A stretch of DNA of 64,000 nucleotides from Pyrenophora tritici-repentis (lineage: Eukaryota > Ascomycota > Dothideomycetes > Pleosporales > Pleosporaceae), in contig NC_089392.1 in NCBI RefSeq assembly GCF_003171515.1, positions 3,286,001 through 3,350,000 on the forward strand, given 5' to 3'. Positions 40,486-52,600 of the stretch are shown here, in pieces. The position numbers and the translations under genes are program-made. The notes under the pieces are model-generated. The model had not been told where the DNA came from and searched no databases. It saw only the letters and a program-made list of their open reading frames with translations. Numbering within the stretch: position 1 is the stretch's first letter; the number at the start of each line of letters is the position of its first letter.

Positions 40486-42113
40486 TCTGAGATGACGGTT
40501 GGCAGGTGTCAGGGGGAGATGAGGGTTTGGTATGGTACTGCTTCGGTCCGACTGCGATTGGACGTGACGACAACGATTTTGTAACAAATTTAAATCGCGA
40601 TCAGCTTGCGAAGACGAGAAGAGATCACAAGAACGCAAAAGAAAAAAGAGAGATCTGGCCTATATGATAGCGGACGAAAACGAAGAGGGGCAATCGTGAC
40701 GGGCCAGCCCCGCCCCGCGATCTGCCCCACCCTCGGTCTTCTCCGACGCGCTACCAATCGGAGCCCGTTGAACTCCGCACTTGCTGCACGTCGGCCTTTC
40801 ATCCTTGCCCGCTTCCGTGCATTTTTGGTCTCTGTGCAGCAGTATCCCAACAATTACTCAAATCTATTTGATCTAGACTGAATGCCTAAAGATAAAGCTA
40901 TTGACCTGCCCAGGAGCTTGAGACTACTCTTACTGTGGCTTCTGAGCTGTTACCTGGAATGTATTTCGTCATAGACAAATGCTCTCCTTCCGGTATCATT
41001 CCCAATGACGATGTTAACACTGATTCTTTGTTGAACAGGTGGACTCATATCAGCACATGTTGTATTCAGGGCTCCCATGTGTAGTAGCTATTTAGAAAAA
41101 TCTACTCAAATACCTAACCTACCCATCTTGGGAGAAGATAAAAATACTACGCGCCTACGGCCTTTTATTTGATACCGGATGCCGACTATACCGCCGTAGC
41201 CGCCTTCCGATAGTTTCCATCCTCTACCCGATATCCGAACCCCAGGCTTAGCACCCTCTAGACCTCACTTCCACTTATCGAGGAAGTTTTGCTCTCGTCT
41301 TCGGCTCTCATCTCAGCCAGTATTCCTTAACGGTCTTTCTTCTGCCAGATCCATAGATCTCCTTGTTATCAACTCTCTCGATATTTGTCTTTCCTTTGTC
41401 ACGCATAGCTTGATCTTTCTTTTCCATATAGACCACAGCCCACTCGTGCGATACGTTATCCTGCCATTTAGTCGGCAGTCGCGGTATATAGCATTCACGA
41501 CCGTAGCCATTGAATTTCTTTCATCTCCTTTTCAACATTCGTGCTACTAGCTGGTCCCTATTTTTTATTGCAAATGGTGGTACAGTGTGAGTAGACAACA
41601 ATAACAAGTGGTGTCTAAGCCGTGCTCTAAGTAAACACTCGAATACGCATCTTCTTTCCTCATATTCACGTCTTTCATGAACATGCTTGTGACTGGCTAA
41701 AGATCTGGTAAACAGAACCACGCTCATGTTATACAGTCGTCTATGAACTTTCACCGTACTAATAATGGGTAATATCTTGTCAGCAGTACTTGGAATGCCC
41801 AAATACCGAACGGTCACGAACTTGTTGTAACCTCCACGTGCCGTGTAGTGGAACTTGCACTGTTCACTGTCTCATCTTTAAATATCGCCATTCACTGCGC
41901 CTTCACGTGGATGTTCGATGCGAAGTGAAGGTGAGTGTGAGTATCATTTGCATGCCAGCATATCGATAAGTACTATGGCTGCCCACTGTATAAAGTAAAC
42001 TTTCAAATGATTTCAACCCACCCATCGAACCATCGAACCCATCGAACCCGCCGCCAGCCCGCCTTGCCACCTTGATACCTCACTGACCCAGCAACTAACT
42101 GAGATATTAGACA
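40486..42113. other. Gene-poor stretch with a possible coding relic at 41305-41525
   Basis: On the minus strand 41305-41525 carries a 66-codon protein-like segment (CYIPRLPTKWQDNVSHEWAV, ERVDNKEIYGSGRRKTVKEY) between stops; the family was not recognised and it may be a transposon or gene remnant. The remainder shows only AT-rich sequence and short ORFs. Confidence 0.3.
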
Positions 42114-43128
42114 ATGGGTGATACAAGCAGCGAGGCGGAAACGCTGTCACCCGCCAATCGGGCACAGCAAGTGTTGGCAAAAGCAGCCCAATCACTTCAC
42201 CGGCGGCGCGCCGCGCCACCTCGACTCCCACTCCCCATCAGCTTCACCCGAACATCCACACCCCCGCCCACACCTTTACCCGTCGAGGAAGCCATGAAGT
42301 GGGTCACGATCGAACTGTCCAACTACCCGACACAGTTCACTCACCAAGACGTCCTCGATCTCTTCCAAGACTTCACCATCTCACCGGAGTTCACGCTGCC
42401 AAACGCCGTGAATTTCACTCACCCACTTCGCACGTTCATCAAGATTGCCGGCCAGGAAGAAGCAAAACGCGCAGTCCACGAGATGCGTTGGAGACTCTTC
42501 GGCGGCCGCGCGATCAGTGTGAAGATGGCCGAAGACACTGGTCACGAAGAGGTCAACCAGACTGCCGAGGAAGTGATCGACGAGACAGATCACGAAGACG
42601 TCAACCATACTGCAGGTGAAGTGGTCGACGAGACAGGTCATCAAGAGTTCGAGCAGCCTGCCGAGGAAGTGGTCGAGGAGACAGGTCACGAAGGCGACAA
42701 GCAGAAGAACGAGAAATTAGCCGTTCAGCAGAAGATCGAGATCATAAGTAAGCACCCATGCACATCGATTTGCACTACACACAAACTAACAAAACACAGA
42801 CATCGCTCGCGCATACTACCCACATCTCGCGTCCAAGGTGCTCGAAATCCGCGAACATGTCCAAGGCTACGACACCTTCGCCTTCTTGCAAGCCCGTGAT
42901 CTCATCCCAGTGCACGGCGAGTCCGACGCCAACATGGAGCCGGGCGAGAACGTGGTCAAGTGGGAACTCGTTGCTTCTGGTCGCTCGAGCGGTTTCAGCT
43001 GGAAGATGGAGGAAGGAACTGATATCCTTTCGGCGTTGAAGTGGCTGCGCGATGTGCTGGTGACTCAGGGTACCATGGCCAGAGTGTGGGGTGAGTTAGA
43101 GGGTGCGGATGTGAGGCCGGATGTGTGA
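42114..43128 (+). CDS. RRM-like protein with acidic 16-residue repeats
   Basis: Exons 42114-42747 and 42800-43128 (intron GTAAGC...ACAG, 52 bp) encode about 320 residues. After a Pro/Arg-rich N-terminus, residues about 62-140 look like an RNA-recognition-type beta-alpha-beta fold (WVTIELSNYPTQFTHQDVLD, then TFIKIAGQEEAKRAVHEM and FGGRAISVKMAE). Next come three and a half 16-residue acidic repeats of the form DTGHEEVNQTAEEVID. The second exon encodes a compact C-terminal region (ARAYYPHLASKVLEI, VKWELVASGRSSGFSWKMEE) of unknown fold. RNP aromatic residues are not typical, so RNA binding is uncertain. Confidence 0.6.
42534..42695 (+). repeat. 48-bp tandem repeat coding for 16-residue acidic units
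   Basis: Three full units beginning GA(C/G)AC(T/A)G(G/A)TCA plus a partial fourth, in frame within the RRM-like gene. Changes between units are mixed synonymous and replacement changes. Confidence 0.75.
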
Positions 43129-43318
43129 AGGTGACTGGCGTCGAGCGTGGGGAGGTCATGATGACACTTTTGCTGCTCATGGGTCTTTTACTTGATTGTT
43201 CCGGAGCCGCATGACTACATGGTATGGGGAATGGGAAGGGAGATGACATTGTACCCCATAGGTTAGAAGTTATGAAAGCTGATGATACCTGCCTTGGGTA
43301 TGATCCTACGAATCTACT

Positions 43319-44100
43319 TTATTTGAACACAAGCTTGCCAGTACGTAGACCCAGTAGATACAGGTCTGCGCCAAACTCACCATATTTCTCGACAAGCTCT
43401 TCAACTTTAGCTTGAAATACATATTTCAAATGAATGCCAGAGGGATTCCGAAAGTAATTGTTCGGAGAGTTTAATAAGAATATGACAAGGGCTTTGCCCA
43501 TCTCGCACAGTACCCCGGAGCAGAATCGGTAGTGAGCGTGGACTAAGAATTCCAAGTCTTCAGCAGTGAACGGCAAAGGCCAGCCGTTCGTGCTTTTCGT
43601 GAACGCTTGTACTGCTGGGGGCTGCAACATTCCGGCATCGTACTTTTCGGCCAAAGCGTGAAGGTGAATGATTGGTGCCACTTTTTTCTTGAAATAGGCA
43701 CTGCGCTGTGGGCCTTTGGTCGGTACAGTCGGGATCTTAAGCTCCATGTCGTAGAAGAACTCCATCATCGTTCGAAAAACATCGGGGTCATCGTCGCGGA
43801 TGTCAATCGTACTTGCAGAACCTTCCTACACATGGTCATCAGCGCTGGTTATATGAGAATCTCAATATCGTACGCACCTGGAATGGGCCAGTGAGGGCAG
43901 TCATGAACCAGCTGAAATGCGCGCAAAGTACGGCTTTGTGAGCTGCATATTCGGTGACTTTGTCTTTGTATATTTGGCGGATCTTGATGTCGGAGAAGGT
44001 GGGATCGTTAAAGAGTCTGTGGTTATGGGTGTGTTAGTAGGGTATATGGTGTCTTGGGAGAATCTTACTATTTGCAGGCTGGTGTTGACGATGCGGCCAT
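43319..44100 (-). CDS. BTB/POZ domain protein, copy 1
   Basis: Exon 3 (43825-43319) and exon 2 (44016-43878) are clear. They are joined by an intron with GTGCGT...GTAG and encode a fungal BTB domain: FNDPTFSDIKIRQIYKDKV, AAHKAVLCAHFSWFMTALTG, then TIDIRDDDPDVFRTMMEFFY. The tail is KYGEFGADLYLLGL. A first exon from ATG 44100 (MAASSTPACK) fits by position, but its GTAAGA donor (44068) joined to the acceptor at 44017 would create TAA at the junction. So either another donor or upstream exon is used, or this copy is also damaged. The arrangement of exons equals that of the neighbouring copy 2. BTB domains dimerise and often bind Cullin-3; the partner is unknown. Confidence 0.6.
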
Positions 44101-44360
44101 GGTGACGGTGGACTACGGCTCACGATGATGGGTATTGATGGGAAGTTTGAGGAAGGTTTTGTATTCGGGGCGAGCAACGCTACAGTGTGCGATGCTTCGG
44201 CCATCCTATATATGTATGCTTGGCTTCATCTCACTTCCTTTGAGGGCGGCAAGCAAACCGCTTGTTGTGTCACAGGACTTTCTATCACACGTTGTAGAAA
44301 ATACTTCGGAGTTCAGTCGGAAGCCATGATCAAGCGCACAATTTTGCCTGTCGCCGTCCC

Positions 44361-45150
44361 TCAAAAACCGTCGTCGTATAGTTTCATGTACTTTTCGAAA
44401 GACTTCCTCTTCATTTGCGCAAGGACAATATCAACACCAAATCCAGTATACTCACATATTAGCTCCTTGAATCTTGCACCTTTCAAGAAGTGACCCATTT
44501 GATCGACCATGCATATGGCAATAGAGACCCCCATGGGAGAATCAGGGACGTTGTGGGTATCGTAGTAGGCTTTGATTATCGCTTCAGCATGGCCAGCTTC
44601 CATCCCGTCGGGGGCATCTGCGAGCTGGTAGTCCAACGCCTCGCCGGAGCCAAGTAATCCCACGCTGTTTTCCATCAAGTCTTTCACGTCGTACTTGTCT
44701 GCCAGAATATAGAGTCCGATGGGATACATGAAATCTCTCTGTAGCTCGGAAACATCTTCTGGCGCTTCGTATTCTCTCGGATAGATCCATTTGAGCATGA
44801 TCTCAAAGTGAACCGGATCATCGTCGTGCACATCAATAGTAGCCTGGGAGGCCTCCTAAATTGAGAACATTAGTACTGCATTCCAGGGTTGCTGTAAATA
44901 TATTCAGAAGCTCATCTTGAATGAACCGGTCAATGCCTTGTAGAACCACACGGAGCGACTGCATAGGACCACTCTGACCGAAGTACTCCTTTGTCTCCCC
45001 ATTGGAAGAGATTTGACGGATCTTGATATCGGACAAAATGGGGTTGTCGTAGAAGCTGTAACAACGCTCGGTTAGCCAAATGAACGACACCCATGTTTGA
45101 GTAATAAATACATACGATGCATTCGGCGGTACGTCTCTAGTTATCGACAT
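44361..45150 (-). pseudogene. BTB/POZ domain protein, copy 2, decayed
   Basis: The exon layout mirrors copy 1: exon 1 45150-45116 (MSITRDVPPNAS, donor GTATGT), exon 2 from 45055 (FYDNPILSDIKIRQISSNGE), exon 3 44855-44361 (EASQATIDVHDDDPVHFEIM to KYMKLYDDGF). Two lesions are visible. After KEYF, near 44975-44985, the BTB sequence continues one frame off as VLCSRSVWFYKALTGSFK. The second donor then reads ATGAGC instead of GTGAGC at 44915-44910, although the branch word TACTAAT and the acceptor TTTAG are intact. The G-to-A change removes the splice donor. Exon 3 remains open at 165 codons. Confidence 0.72.
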
Positions 45151-46612
45151 GATGTCGACGTCGCCGAAGTCAGGGTACGGTGTTTGGGTGGGGTAGGAAA
45201 GAGCCAGAACGTAAGGTCAGATACAGCTTCAAGACGATGCCAAGAAATCTCGACGCCGCTAGAACATGATAGAACCTTAGCTAAGCGGTGAAGTGAGAAA
45301 GGAGGTGAATTCGAGATGACGAACAAGGCAAACTAACCCCCAAACCACGTGCATCTGAAGTGAGGATGACTCGTGGCACCGGAAAGGCAAAGGGTAGATG
45401 CGTTAGCCTGTGCATACCCTGATAAGTCCCAGATGATTGATGTGCCCACTGCAGACCCTACAGAGTTCTTCAACTGACACCGTCTGCTTCTTGGCGCCAT
45501 TCAACTTCGCTATGGTCTTTCGACTTAGCGTGGCATTTACCTGCTTGTCGAACACACCTCACTGAATGTGCAAGTGCAGCCAAGTAATATATGCTCTGTC
45601 GGATGTGGGGCCGAGGCAAAAGGGAGAAGAAGGTTGTTGTATTGAGAGAGCTACAGAGAGTGATTATATACACAACCAAGATGAATAAGCAGGTCACGTA
45701 GAGTCACGTGAGAGATGCAGTTCACATGTACTTTGTGAACTGAAGTGCCATGCTGACATGCTCAGCAGAGAAGTGCCAAAAGAAGCCAGAACTCTGGGTA
45801 TCGATCTATTGTAACGAGCTACGGATGTCTCGTTTATGCCAGTTGAGACCTAATTGTGAAGCTCCCACCATCTTTACATTGTACGTGGACTGAATCACAC
45901 CATGCATACCGGTAAATGTGGCGACTATAAGCTTCACAGCTTGCGCGCTGCAAGAAAAAAACATGAATACCAGGCAATTGAAGTGGCTCAAATGACACTG
46001 GCCCATGCATTGCCCTATCCGATTTAGCGTGGTGTTGTGGAAGAAAGGCAAGGCTGACAAGCTCCTTCCAGAAGGCGGGCCGGTCTTGGCAGGGCAGGGG
46101 GCGCAGTTGCCGAAGTGCCGACGGACCCGAATGGCCCGGAAGCGTGGGAAACCTGGTGGCATTCTGACGTGCATCATCCAGCATAACGGCTTTCAATGAA
46201 GTTTAGAAGTACAACGCCCCGCAAGAAGCTGGAAAAGACATAGGAATATTGTGCACTGCCATTAGTAGTACCCTAAAGTACTTATCCAACCCGTCCCTGA
46301 ACTAGTGCTTTGTCATCGCAACTGTCCGCCCGCCGACTGCCACACACGCATCCTTGGGACCGCCCTACCCTTCAACCACTGGATTGATTCGACGGCCGCC
46401 AGTCCGCGCGCACTTTCGCCCACCCCACGCCTTCCACTTCGACCTCAGCCTCGCCCTCGATGCGCCTCCTCCGCTTGTAGGCCTGCTGCCCCCCCCCGAT
46501 TATGTTTGGACGGTGCAATCTCCATCTCGTTGGGCACATCGCGTGCACTCGCCATCAGCGACGCCGGTAATACTCGATCCGTTGGCATATGGCCCACGGC
46601 TGACGTAGCAAC
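45151..46612. other. Intergenic upstream of the Fmp27-like gene
   Basis: Two overlapping minus-strand ORFs at 45806-46196 share the same DNA in different frames and have no recognised family. A CACGTG E-box lies at about 45704. The 300 bp before 46613 are C-rich and probably the promoter and leader of the long gene. Confidence 0.35.
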
Positions 46613-49600
46613 ATGGCGCTGCCAACGCTTCAATTCCTCGCGGGGCTCCTACTCCTCATATACTTGCTCTCCTTTGTCCTGTTCGCCTTCATACGCATTG
46701 CCACAGGGGTGTCGATCCAGCGACTGGGGCTACGGGGCTTGCGACGCATCGCATTTACACCCAAGGATGGTCTACGCATCGAGATCCGCGGCCTCGGCTT
46801 TACCCTGCACCGACCCACGTTTGCCCAACCCACGGTTGTCAGCATCGTCTTGCATGAGCTCAAGGTCACTGTCGACCTCAAGGCACTTGGCGAGAAGCCA
46901 CGGAAGAAGACGGGATGGGGCCACTGGGCGAATGGCACAACACAAAAGAGCACGAGCGGCCAGAACACCCCGGTGCCCGCGGCTGACGACGAAGACACCA
47001 GCAACGACGAGACGCAGCGAAGTCTGACATGGAAGCGGCTGACGGATGCCAAGGACAAGATCAAGCGTCTGCACAGAAATATCAATTGGCTGCGCCAGGT
47101 AGACGTGGTTGCCCATGCGACCACGCTGGTAGTCGTCGATGTAGGATCGGTACAAGTGGGCGGTCTCAACTTGGCCGTCGATACTAGGCGCAAGACGGTG
47201 GACCGCAGCCGGCTGTTCAATCACCACAAGCCGAAGCTCGACGAGGAGCAATGCCCCGCCGAGTGGCTTTTCTCTGCCCGCAGCATCTTCTTCACCCCCG
47301 AGGGCAGGGAGTCGACTGAGCTACTGGACCACTGCACCCTCAATGTCCATGGCTTCCTCAAGAAAGAGCTGGAAGGCCTCCGCGATGCCTCCATTGCTCT
47401 CAAGCTCGGCCGTCTCAGCATTCCATATGATGATGTGAAGCTATGCATGGAAAGAGCCCAGAAATGCCGCACAGCTGGCCCTCGAAAGAGGTCTCGTCCC
47501 AGCCAGATAGACGTTACTCTTACCGATGTCATGGAGGAACTCGACGATCCAAGCAGTCGTGAAGAAAATCTCGTCCGCACTGTCTCTGATTCACGTGAAT
47601 TCGCCAGTTCAATCCTCCGCGGTATACACGAGTTCCAGTTTGCGGTTGGTTTCTTTGGCTTGACCAAGCAAATTGACACCGGCCACAAGTCGGATCCTCC
47701 TGTATTCCTCAACGTCTCCATGAAGGAAGTCGGCATGGACTTGCTTCGCCTAGATCCTCGAAGTCCTGCACATCTCATGTACTTCTCGCCTGGTGACATA
47801 GCTCACCAAGCTCTCCTTGCTGCCATATCCATCTCTGTGGGTATCGACAACAGTCACGGCCACCCTGAACGGCTCCTTTACATTCCCATGGCCACGACGA
47901 CACTTAACACAACTCTTCCATCCAAGACTATTCATTTCACAAACGACAAAGACACGGCCGAGCGAAACACCAACATTTTGTTCGCCAATTTGGTCGTTAC
48001 CTCTCCTTCTCTGGACCTTGATCCCAAGCATCTGCCACTCCTCCTCGCCATGCTGCACAATCGCGATCCTCATCGCAAGCCGCTCAATACTAGACACCGC
48101 AAGCGCTACCTGTTCCGCCGGTTACTCCCGAAAGCGAACATCAAGATCTCCGTCCACGAACCTGTCATCCGTGTCACTTTACCTCCCATGGATCTCAACA
48201 AGCGTGAGTCGGAAGAATTCGATTTACTCATATCCTCCTCTTCCTCCTTGTCTCTCGATATGGAGTCATCACATGCTGCAGGGGGCGAATTGCACTACGC
48301 CCTAAGCTCGACTTTCCGCATGAATTCGCAACAGCTCTACTACCAAACCGCCGCTATTGAGAAGCATGATCTACTCTTGACAGACTATCTTGAACTCAAA
48401 GTGCAAATGAGCGCATCTCCCGATATCGTTGTGGAAGTCTGGGGCACGGCACAGACCTTTTCTCTGTATATGGTCCGGCCCGAGATCAGTGAGGGCTTGC
48501 GCCAAATCGCAACGCAAATGCAAAAGGATGTCGCGCGACGAAAAAATGCGAAAAAGAAGCATGACCTGAACGCGCTGCGGAGGTTACCTGCTTGGATGGC
48601 CTATGTGCATCTTCAAGGATCCGATTTCAATGTGGAAGTCGCCGGGGTAGATCCTACAGTATCAAAGCACAGCCGTGGTATCGCCCTGCATCTGGAGTCT
48701 TGGACCGCCGAATACAAGCGAAGCCGAGAAGATGAGACTGATCTCAAGCCTATAAGACGGCGTGCCCCAAGTAGAACAATCAATCGGGATGAACATTTCT
48801 TGAGATCACCCATCGGTTCGCCAAAATCACCTAACAGATCCTCGGGCAACCCAACTGACGGCAGACGTCTTGCTGTACACTTTCATGGATTTGAAGGCAT
48901 CGTAATTGAGGATGATAACCAATCGGAACAAGAACCGACGCTGTCGCTCCCTCGCATGGAGGTTGCCCTGCAAACGCTCTCCGACAAGCAAGGTCCAATC
49001 TTTCACGTTCATGCATACTGTCAAAGCTTGTTCTTGCGGTACTCGCTGTATCGCCACTTCGCGCTGTGTATGGCCGTGCAAGTGCTGCAGCGGTCTTTTG
49101 ATTGGGGTGCGAGTAAAACGACCACGGAGCCGAAACCAATGCATTCTCCATCAAATCTATCTGTACCAACGCTCGGCGATGATCTCATTGATCCCGTAAG
49201 CGGGATCACCCGTGAAATTGTGACAGTCGACATCAAAGCTCAATTTGTCCAGATCAAAGCGGACATGCCTTCGGACCCACCTCTTATGCTCCAGATATAT
49301 GGAATGGAAGCAGGCAAACATCGATGGACAAGTCCGTTTCTGAGGTCGCGTCTGGTACGATTGCTCGCGGAGAGCCCGGCCATCAAACGTGCCTGGAGCC
49401 GGATTGTTAGTGTCAAGTCGTTACGATTGGACTACCGGCAGTCGAAGCTGAGATATGGTCATACCATCACAGATGAGAGATCTTTCGATATTGCAACCGA
49501 CGCAATAAGGATTGCTGTACCGCACCAGTTGGTCATGCACAAAATCTTCGACAATGTCTCCAATGTCACCAAGACTGTAAAGCAGATACATCACCGCTTC

Positions 49601-52600
49601 AAAACTGGAACCGACGAATACGTTCTTGAGAAAGAAGCGGAGGGTCCAAAGCTCGTGCCCAAGATCTCGCTGCGGAGCCGTGCCGTGCTTTTCGAACTCG
49701 AGGACAATGCGTTTGAGTGGAAGCTCGGCACCATATACCGGATTGGTCTCATGGAGCAGAAACAGAGACTCGCGCGGGAGCAGGCATTTGAGCTAAAAGT
49801 GAGAAAGCTGCAACAGCAGGACGAGCAGCGTGGCAATTCACGTTACCGCGCAAGGTCCGCTCATGACGTCCGAAGCCGCAACAAGTTGAAGAAGGAAAAG
49901 GAACTTCGATTTCATCGGCGTAGTAAAAGCGCCGACACAAGTGGGGACGAGAGTTCGCCAGATCGAGGTCGTTCGGACCACCCTATGCGATACAACAAAG
50001 ACGGCTTCAGTGGTCTTAGTGGGTCACATCAGACGTCCATTAAAGACGCGCGTGTGAAACTGAACCGTCTGAACGCGCAGACGTGGAAGAAACGCATCGA
50101 TTTTGCGATGAAAACTCAGACCCGCACAATGAGTGACATCCGCTCGACATTCTGGGGCTTGGACGAGTTGCCGGACGATATCGAACAGCGAGAAACAATT
50201 CTCGCCGTTTCGCAGCGACCAGCACTTATGACGCTCGCCATAAGCGACCTGGAAATTGTCATTGACAAGCCATCTTTCCCCATCTCGGAATACCCGCGTT
50301 TCCTACACCTTGTTGGCAAAGGCATGCCGTTTGATACCCAATATTCACTCTTGATACCCATGCACGTCCAGATACAAATGGGAGAAGCAAAGATCCAACT
50401 CCGAGATTACCCACTTCCATTGCTACACTTCCCGGCTATCGGCAGCATTCACTCATCGCGCCTTCCAAGCGTATTGGTGAAGACAGATTTCGTGATAGCA
50501 GAGGAGTTTCGGGATTCTGAATCCTCACGCGTGAGCCGGGTAGTCGTTGTGCCTCCTGAGAACACTGCGGAGGGGGAGCCCATGGGCGGATACGCGGTAG
50601 ATGTTCGTCGTACCGTGGCGCCTGTGAAGACATACTCAGACATGGCGATCGATATCAACTCAGCATACCCGACCAGGATCACCTGGGGCACATCGTATCA
50701 ACCAGCAATCCAAGACATGATGCAAATCATTGAGAACTTTACCAAGCCGGCTGTAGACCCGTCCGAGCGTGTTGGATTCTGGGACAAGATCAGGCTGACA
50801 TTCCACTCTCGTATCAACGTTTCGTGGAAGGGTGACGGTGACGTTCACTTGATTCTTAAAGGTTCCCGCGACCCATACATGGTCACCGGCCATGGTGCAG
50901 GTTTTGTCATGTGCTGGCAGAACGATGTGCAGCTCAGCCTCGCCGAGGATGAAGACCCTAGAAACTTCATGATTGTCAGAAGCGGAAGCTACGTGCTCGC
51001 TATACCAGACCTCAACCACTACGCACGCCAGGAAGCTCAAGAGGTCGAAAATGTAGTTCGCCCAGACACTTCTTCGAGTGTCTCAAGTCACAGGCAACGC
51101 GCTGTCTTCAAGAAGACTGTTATGAAGCTGAACGGCAACGTGAAGTGGGTTGCTGGTCTGGTCTTTGAGCGTAATCTGGACGACGGCGAACGCTCTTTTG
51201 ATTTTATACCGCATTATCAAGTCACTTTGAAGAATCCCAAGTATGCGAAAGCATCCAACGGACAGGTGAGCAATAAAATGAACATGTATCAGGTTATCGC
51301 TAACAGTAGCCAGGAGTACGATGCTTTCCGAGGATTCCGCAGTCACCACATTCACATGTCCATTGCAATTGCTGCGCCTCACGAACGGGAATGGTCCCTC
51401 GCTAATCTGGAGCCATCGAAGACATACAATAGCGTCCACTTGACGCCGCGGTTCTTCACCCACTTCTTCAGCTGGTGGTCCATGTTCTCCGGTGCCATGT
51501 CGCTGCCTGTACGCCAAGGCAAGTTGTGGCCTGGAGTCGAGAAGTCCAGTAAGAAGTTCGGGCGGCACCTCGCAACCATCAAGTACAATCTGTTGCTCTC
51601 ACCCCTCTACATGAGTCACATTTACAAACACAAAGATGCTGAAGACTACGGAACGGGCGTGGTATCCGCTACTGGACTAAAAGCGCGTCTTGACAGTCTC
51701 ATGTTTGATCTTCACCAGCGTCGCGAAGAGTTCCGGACCCTAGTGCAAGCTCCAGAAGGCCAGCAAAACAGCAGGCAAAACAAGACAACTGGTATGCGAA
51801 TCAACCAAGTACAGCTGGACCTCATTCGCACAGACATCCGTGCTGTATCTGCTAGTCTCATGGGCACTGGTTCCGACGAGGTCGACAATGCCACCATGGA
51901 GGACCTTACCTCTTATAATCAGGAGTACCTCACTGCGGACTTATCAAAGTTCACTATACCCGATAACGACTTGGGATGGGTGGACATGGACGACTTCATC
52001 GAGCTTGGCTGGATATTGCCATCACGTCGTCATCCCGAAACCCAGATTCTTCCGCTTGCTTTTGCACCGCGTTTTACATATTTCCGCCAGACCGACCATT
52101 GCGACAACATTTCAGGAGACAAACATCGGAAAAGCGCCTTTGGCAACGAGCCGACCCATCATTGCGTCATCTCAGCACGGAATGATCCACGACGAGTGCA
52201 ATGCCATCTGATTGAACAACGTCTGGAGCGTGTCAAGGAGCAGGTAGCTCATAATCAACGCGCCATTGATCAACAGGAGCTTAAAGTGGTTCGCGAAACG
52301 TCCGAAGGGCACGAAGAATCACAGCGTCGCCTTGAAACATTGAGGAATCATACGAGTTTCCTGCAACGAAAACTAGAGTTCTTGTCTGCGATGCACGCTA
52401 GTTTGTTGGAACGACTGGAGAGTACTTCTTCAGGCCGTGCAGTCCCCGAACCTGAGACAGACGGAGAAGACGAATACTTTGAGGCAGACGAAGATCAGGA
52501 TTTAGAAAATCCGGATGGGAAGGATCCGAACACAGTTCCCAGCCCCACTACAGACCTCACCAACGAGTTTAACAACCGTTTTATCATCCACAACATTCAC

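Noticed and set aside
45806..46196. Two overlapping minus-strand ORFs of about 120 codons
   Set aside because: They occupy the same DNA in different frames, with no splice or family support for either.
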